Made by a program: the position numbers and the translations under genes
The notes under the pieces: model-generated
What the model was told of the DNA's origin: nothing
Database searches by the model: none
Seen by the model: the letters and a program-made list of their open reading frames with translations, nothing else
In this document: positions 22,619-64,000 of the stretch, in pieces
Layout: every line of letters begins with the position of its first letter
Position numbering within the stretch: the first letter of the stretch is position 1
Assembly (NCBI RefSeq): GCF_037325665.1
Contig: NC_090250.1
Coordinates: 765,692 to 829,691 of the forward strand
Length of the DNA stretch: 64,000 bases
Direction: 5' to 3'
Source of the DNA: Littorina saxatilis
Taxonomy: Eukaryota > Mollusca > Gastropoda > Littorinimorpha > Littorinidae

Positions 22619-22895
22619 TACAGTGGTACCTGAGATGTAAGGCCCCTCCGATGAGAGGACACCTCCCAAGAAAGGACACTTTCTGTTGCCCCTTTGCCTA
22701 TTATTTTAACCAAGTCATACCTTTGATAAGTTTTGGATTTCAAGTTATACCTGTTCTACCTTTTTTTAAGTTATACAAGTTATATCTTGGATAAATTTTA
22801 GATTTCAAGTTATACCTGTTTCGAAACGCCACCTGAAATGTAGGGACACTTTTGATTGGTCCCAAGGGTGTCTTTTCATGGCAGGTACCTCTGTA
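22619..22895. mobile_element. pogo-type MITE (CAGTGGTACCTG family)
   Basis: It runs from TACAGTGGTACCTG to CAGGTACCTCTGTA, with inner GAGAGGACACCTCCCAAGAA and GTTATACCTG repeats. Target TA. Confidence 0.65.
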
Positions 22896-22985
22896 GGTTA
22901 GATTATAGAAATGCAGCGTAGCTTGGACAGTAGTGTACCGCTAGTACTAGAGAACTGCTGTTCTGCTGTATGTGTACTACCAATA

Positions 22986-23341
22986 ACCCCCCGCGGGTTA
23001 GGGGGAAGAATTTACCCGATGCTCCCCAGCATGTCGTAAGAGGCGACTAACGGATTCTGTTTCTCCATTTACCCTTGTTAAGTGTTTCTTGTATAGAATA
23101 TAGTCAATCTTTGTAAAGATTTTAGTCAAGCAGTATGTAAGAAATGTTAAGTCCTTTGTACTGGAAACTTGCATTCTCCCAGTAAGGTAATACATTGTAC
23201 TACGTTTCAAGCCCCTGGAGCAAATTTTTGATTAGTGCGTTTGTGAACAAGAAACAATTGACAAGTGGCTCTATCCCCTCTCCCCGTCGCGATATAACCT
23301 TCGTTGTTGAAAACGACGTTAAACACCAAATAAAGAAAGAA
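22986..23341 (+). mobile_element. Retroposed CCCCGCGGG/AAAG-tailed repeat, copy 3
   Basis: A full copy with direct repeat ACTACCAATA at 22976-22985 and 23342-23351. It is over 90% alike to copy 1 by eye. Confidence 0.85.
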
Positions 23342-23345
23342 ACTA

Positions 23346-23478
23346 CCAATACCATGTGTTCATTTGTTTATCGCTCATACCATGTGATCATGTGTTTATC
23401 GCTCATACCATGTGTTCATTTGTTTATCGCTCATACCATGTGTTCATGTGTATCGCTCATGCCATGTGTTCATGTATA
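23346..23478. repeat. Tandem repeat, about 31-bp unit
   Basis: Four to five units of CATACCATGTGTTCATTTG followed by TTTATCGCT. It lies between two opposed AAAG-tailed repeats. Confidence 0.75.
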
Positions 23479-23842
23479 TTTCTTTCTTTATTTGGTGTTT
23501 AACGTCGTTTTCAACCGTTCAAGGTTATATCGCGACGGGGAAAGGGGGGAGATGGGATAGAGCCACTTGTTAATTGTTTCTTGTTCACAAAAGCACTAAT
23601 CAAAAAATTGCTCCAGGGGCTTGCAACGTAGTACAATATATGACCTTACTGGGAGAATGCAAGTTTCCAGTACAAAGGACTTAACATTTCTTACATACTG
23701 CTTGACTAAAATCTTTACAAACATTGACTATATTCTATACAAGAAACACTTAACAAGGGTAAAAGGAGAAACAGAATCCGTTTGTCGCCTCTTACGACAT
23801 GCTGGGGAGCATCGGGTAAATTCTTCCCCCTAACCCGCGGGG
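23479..23842 (-). mobile_element. Retroposed CCCCGCGGG/AAAG-tailed repeat, copy 4 (minus)
   Basis: Inverted copy: CTTTCTTTATTTGGTGTTTA at its left and CCCTAACCCGCGGGG at its right. With copy 3 it makes a large inverted repeat around the 31-bp tandem array. Confidence 0.85.
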
Positions 23843-24088
23843 AGAAGCCGCGGGGTTTGAATTGTCGAAATCACAACACATCTCAATTGAAAGCAATCCG
23901 ACCCCGCGGCTGCATACCACCCAGTTGGGTGGGACCCAGTTTCGCTTTGTGCTCCTCGGCCCAGGAGACTGGTTCCTCATAATTTTAACCGACTTGTCTA
24001 CATTTAGCACACTTCCTTCCCTTTGTTTCTTGGGTCTTGTCACTACTTGTCACTACTTGTCTGCTTCACTTGGCTATAATACACATTT

Positions 24089-24340
24089 GTGACCCTCCAC
24101 CACGGAATGAGTCGCATGTCACCTTTGCATGATTTTCATATTTTTACATTTTTCTAAAGAGTTTTTTTATGCTCTATCCAGTGGTGAAAACCGTTTTAGA
24201 AAAGAGCGAAAACTGTTTGAGTTATAAGCCTGTGACTAAGGTGACCCTCACACTGTTACCAGACACTCCCCGGACTTTTATTAAGCCTAGCGCAGAACCG
24301 CGCGAGGTGACATGCGACTCATTTCGTGGTGGAGGGTCAC
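24089..24340. mobile_element. Palindromic MITE with GTGACCCTCCACCAC termini
   Basis: A long inverted pair of about 34 bp: GTGACCCTCCACCACG then GAATGAGTCGCATGTCACC, and its mirror ending GGTGGAGGGTCAC, with two mismatches. The body is about 180 bp and non-coding. Confidence 0.75.
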
Positions 24341-24351
24341 ATTTTGAAAAT

Positions 24352-24545
24352 AACTCTGTTGGATTTGTATGGGGTTTGAAAGAGTGAATGCCCTTGCTTT
24401 TTACTCGGGCAAACATTGGAGGGGCCAACCACTAGCGAGGGGTGTGTTGGAAACACAAGGACAGGAGCATGTGTGAAGTTATTTGTCAGAGAAAAAGCAA
24501 GGGTTTTCACTCTTTCACAACCTATACAAACCTAACAGCGTTATT
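24352..24545. mobile_element. Foldback MITE, 'AAAGAGTGAATGCCCTTGC' family, copy 1
   Basis: The inverted arms read TTTGTATGGGGTTTGAAAGA with GTGAATGCCCTTGC, mirrored at the right as GCAAGGGTTTTCACTCTTTC then CCTATACAAACC. The core holds CACTAGCGAGGGGTGTGTT. Related: 29594-29715 (half) and 33425-33800. Confidence 0.7.
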
Positions 24546-25506
24546 TCAATAAATTGTCTATTCTCACACAATCTCTCAACAGTTCATTTTCAATGTAAAA
24601 CTGTCATGCAAACATTGCACTTCTTCAAATTGCTTCCCTGTTCTTTTGCATGGGGCGTCAGCCATAACTCTTGTTGCCCTGTCTGAACCCTGACCTGTAT
24701 CCAATGAAATAAATGCCTTTCGACTTTTCCTGGGTGTCATGGCGTTTCTTCTGGAATGAGAGTTCCCATCCGGAAAGCAGGAATATCCGATTTAAAAAAG
24801 GATTTCCTGTAGTTTTGCCCATGTGTGCCGCGCAAATGCTCAAACTAGTTTTACACGGTGAATCTCGGCAGACTTGAAGGCCAGTTCAGCTATTGGAGCT
24901 ACCTCCTAATGCGGGAAGAGCAGTGTGGTTAGAGCTAACCAATCAGTAAGCGCTATAGTCATGGCCGAGACGAGTAACGCTCAACTGAGTTAACCAGTCG
25001 CGGCTAATTCTGTCAAAAATCGAACCAAAATCATAAGGGCCATTCAGGGACGGTTCACATGGCAGACTTTTCGCCAACTTGGCTTCAAGAACTCAGGAGC
25101 AATTTCAAACCAAGAAACGTTGGGGAATAGTTGGTTGAAAGTCTGCCATGTGAACCGCACTTTAGAAATAACACACACACCTCCTGTCCACACTGAAGAG
25201 TTACGGTCTATGCCGCTATCAACTTGTTCAAACCAAACCAACTGAAAGGATAAAAACGCTATAAAACAAAATGACTCGTACTTATTTGTGATGGTCCACA
25301 TCGGCAGTTTTTTTTTCTTCCTGACATGCAGATGACATTCAAGTCATCAGAAAAGAAGATATATACATACATCAAAGTTTAATAAGAACATGCACAATTC
25401 AAAATGGCAGTGTATTCTGTCCTATAATCATAATGGCCTTAAAATTATTGTTGTTTAAGAAAAACCTACAAGCACTTTCAGAAACAAGAAGGGCAAAGCC
25501 CATACG
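24546..25506. other. Intergenic DNA with a small palindrome at 25053-25154
   Basis: GGTTCACATGGCAGACTTT (25053) and AAAGTCTGCCATGTGAACC (25136) form a perfect 19-bp inverted pair about 100 bp long overall, like a solo MITE. Nothing else is recognised here. Confidence 0.55.
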
Positions 25507-26285
25507 ACTCACATGCTTGACCTTTACATGACCTTGACCTTCAGCTAAACCTAGCAATGACATCATACACTAAGAACTGCTTTACACATTTTTCCTACCA
25601 AAATACATGTGACCTTGACCCAAGGTCAAGGTCATCCAAGGTCATGCAACACAAAGCTGTTAATTCAAGACATAGGAAGTACAATGGTGCTTATTGGCTC
25701 TTTCTACCATGAGATATGGTCACGTTTAGTGGTTCACTACCTTATTTTGGTCACATTTCATAAGGGTCAAAGTGACCTTGACCTTGATCATATGTGACCA
25801 AATGTGTCTCATGATGAAAGCATAACATGTGCCCCACATAATTTTTAAGTTTGAAACAGTTATCTTCCATAGTTCAGGGTCAAGGTCACTTCAAAATATG
25901 TATACAATCCAACTTTGAAGAGCTCCTGTGACCTTGACCTTGAAGCAAGGTAAACCAAACTGGTATCAAAAGATGGGGCTTACTTTGCCCTATATATCAT
26001 ATATAGGTGAGGTATTAAATCTCAAAAACTTCAGAGAAAATGGGAAAAATGTAAAAAATAGCTGTTTTTTAGACATTTATGGCCCCTGCGACCTTGACCT
26101 TGAAGCAAGGTCAAGATGCTATGTATGTTTTTTGGGGCCTTGTCATCATACACCATCTTGCCAAATTTGGTACTGATAGACTGAATAGTGTCCAAGAAAT
26201 ATCCAACGTTAAAGTTTTCCGGACGGACGGACGGACGGACGACTCAGGTGAGTACATAGACTCACTTTTGCTTCGCATGTGAGTC
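25507..26285. mobile_element. Nonautonomous element rich in TGACCTTGA motifs
   Basis: A perfect 10-bp inverted pair ACTCACATGC (25507) and GCATGTGAGT (26276) bounds it. The body repeats TGACCTTGACCTTGA in both orientations, then a GGAC tandem (26221-26241) before the right end. There is no transposase, so any mobility would be helped by others. The sites match the extended half-site TCAAGGTCA used by ERR/NR5A nuclear receptors. Confidence 0.6.
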
Positions 26286-26387
26286 AAAAAACCACTTGTA
26301 AGCATACACACACACACGCATTAAGAAAAGAAATATGAATATCCTAAAATTTGCAATGGACGCTTTCCCCAAGAAAAACAACAGGAA

Positions 26388-26393
26388 TTTATT
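26388..26393 (-). terminator. SUPT20H: Candidate poly(A) signal of SUPT20H
   Basis: AATAAA on the minus strand, about 250 bases after the stop codon. The 3'UTR would then run from 26639 to about 26365 and include the CT-rich tract at 26530-26590. Confidence 0.45.
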
Positions 26394-26639
26394 TTAAAGA
26401 CACGATAGAACTTAAAAACACTGAATGATATTATTTCACACGTCAAAACTGACATAACATGATAAACAATAATAAATAATGGTGAAGGACATGTACCTTT
26501 CCATTCACTCTCAAACTCCTAATCACACACATTCTCTCTCTGTGTCTCTCTCTCTCTGTCTCTCTCTCTGTCTCTCTCTCTGTCTCTCTCCCCCACCCAT
26601 ACACAAGGTCCCAGGGAAAACCACAACGCAACAAATCCC

Positions 26640-63260
<36,621 letters not shown>

Positions 63261-63423
63261 CTGGAAAGATAGAACAACTATTTCCATGTCATAAATATCA
63301 ACTGCTGCATATGAAAAGTGTATCACCAAGGCTTTTTTTCAGAAAATTTAGATATGGGAAAAAGTTAGATTTGGGTGTATTATTGGAAACTGAGCTGAAC
63401 ATTAGGAATAAATTTATGTTATG

Positions 63424-63460
<37 letters not shown>

Positions 63461-63502
63461 TTTTTTTCAGTAATGAGTACAAGCATAAAGCCTGTCCTTA
63501 GG

Positions 63503-63797
63503 CCTAAAAAAAAAAATAGGTGTGGTTACGGTAACCCGACCTACCCTATTTTTAGGGGCCGACCCTATAACTTTTTATTACATTTGTCAAAAAAACCAAA
63601 AAAACACAAGAAATCGAGTGCAGAAAACGCAATGAAAGCGAAAGCGCCCGAGTTGCACACTTATTTCCCTGTCAAGTAGGTTTAATTTGTACACATTAGA
63701 AAAAAAAGTTTAAAAAAAAAAAGTGATTGCCTACCTTCCTACCCTATTTTTTTGGGCTATGTTACCGTAACCACACCTATTATTTTTTTTGGCCTTA
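63503..63797. mobile_element. PIF/Harbinger-type MITE, copy 5
   Basis: The ends GGCCT(A)nTAGGTGTGGTTACGG and CCGTAACCACACCTATTATT...GGCC lie on TTA. It is an inverted relative of copy 3. A poly-A run of about 33 (63425-63457) lies just before it. From 63798 to 64000 nothing is recognised. Confidence 0.75.
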
Positions 63798-64000
63798 ACT
63801 TGGTGAATCGACAATGCGAAGTATACTTGGTGAAGCTGGCCGCACTAAGCTTTAGCACTGAGTTTTCGATAAAAGGGCTTCACGAAGTCTTTGCGAAGTC
63901 GACTTTGGGCTCATTTAAAGACTGCCTTAAACAATAGGTGCGATCTATCCAAGCCGTCTTCAAAGACTCCCATTCAGACAAAAACGAATGGCAGATATTT

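Noticed and set aside
63752-63937. Upstream SUPT20H exon candidate
   Set aside because: It is on the wrong strand, starts inside a MITE and shows no SPT20 similarity.

Overview
This is a eukaryotic window, most likely from a marine gastropod mollusc. Three things point that way: the host genes have animal-type exons and introns; the DNA between exons is packed with tRNA-derived SINEs, fold-back MITEs, LINE relatives and CA/GA microsatellites; and the LTR elements carry SCAN-like gag in the Gmr1 style. The species cannot be fixed from the sequence alone.

Two host genes can be read, and they face each other. A raftlin-family gene (RFTN-like) lies on the plus strand. Its coding exons are 11485-12070, 13073-13293 and 14021-14380, with a likely promoter and 5'UTR exon near 7.05-7.53 kb. 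On the minus strand, the C-terminal part of SUPT20H (SPT20, a SAGA subunit) runs from 63260 down to its stop at 26640 in 18 exons. Its N-terminal exons lie beyond the right edge. All junctions but one keep the reading phase. The exception is the small exon 61759-61816.

Layout: 1-7000, a SINE fragment and a young Gmr1-like Ty3/gypsy element (678-6656) with near-identical LTRs and a CTAGT duplication. 7000-14400, the RFTN gene with repeats in its introns. 14400-26400, an intergenic repeat field of SINEs, PIF/Harbinger-type and pogo-type MITEs, and a 0.8-kb element full of TCAAGGTCA sites. 26400-35700, SUPT20H exons E18 to E9. 35846-45685, a pogo/Tigger transposon inside a SUPT20H intron; its transposase is split by an intron, and a second Gmr1-like LTR element (37480-44518) sits inside that intron. 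45700-47520, SUPT20H exon E8 and two tandem partial copies of its 3' end, split by a pogo-type MITE. 47840-56830, exons E7, E6 and E5, with an 18-copy 35-bp minisatellite and a nearly complete LINE (LINE A) between E6 and E5. 56830-61547, a 5'-truncated LINE (LINE B). 61547-63260, exons E4 to E1.

The most notable system is LINE A. Its ORF1 carries a 2A ribosome-skipping motif (DIELNPGP) after a membrane-spanning stretch. ORF1 and ORF2 are in the same frame, separated by a single UGA followed by CGG, a context known to be leaky. No AUG occurs in ORF2 until after the first endonuclease motifs. A single RNA could therefore give up to three products by skipping and stop read-through. This is inference from sequence and has not been shown.
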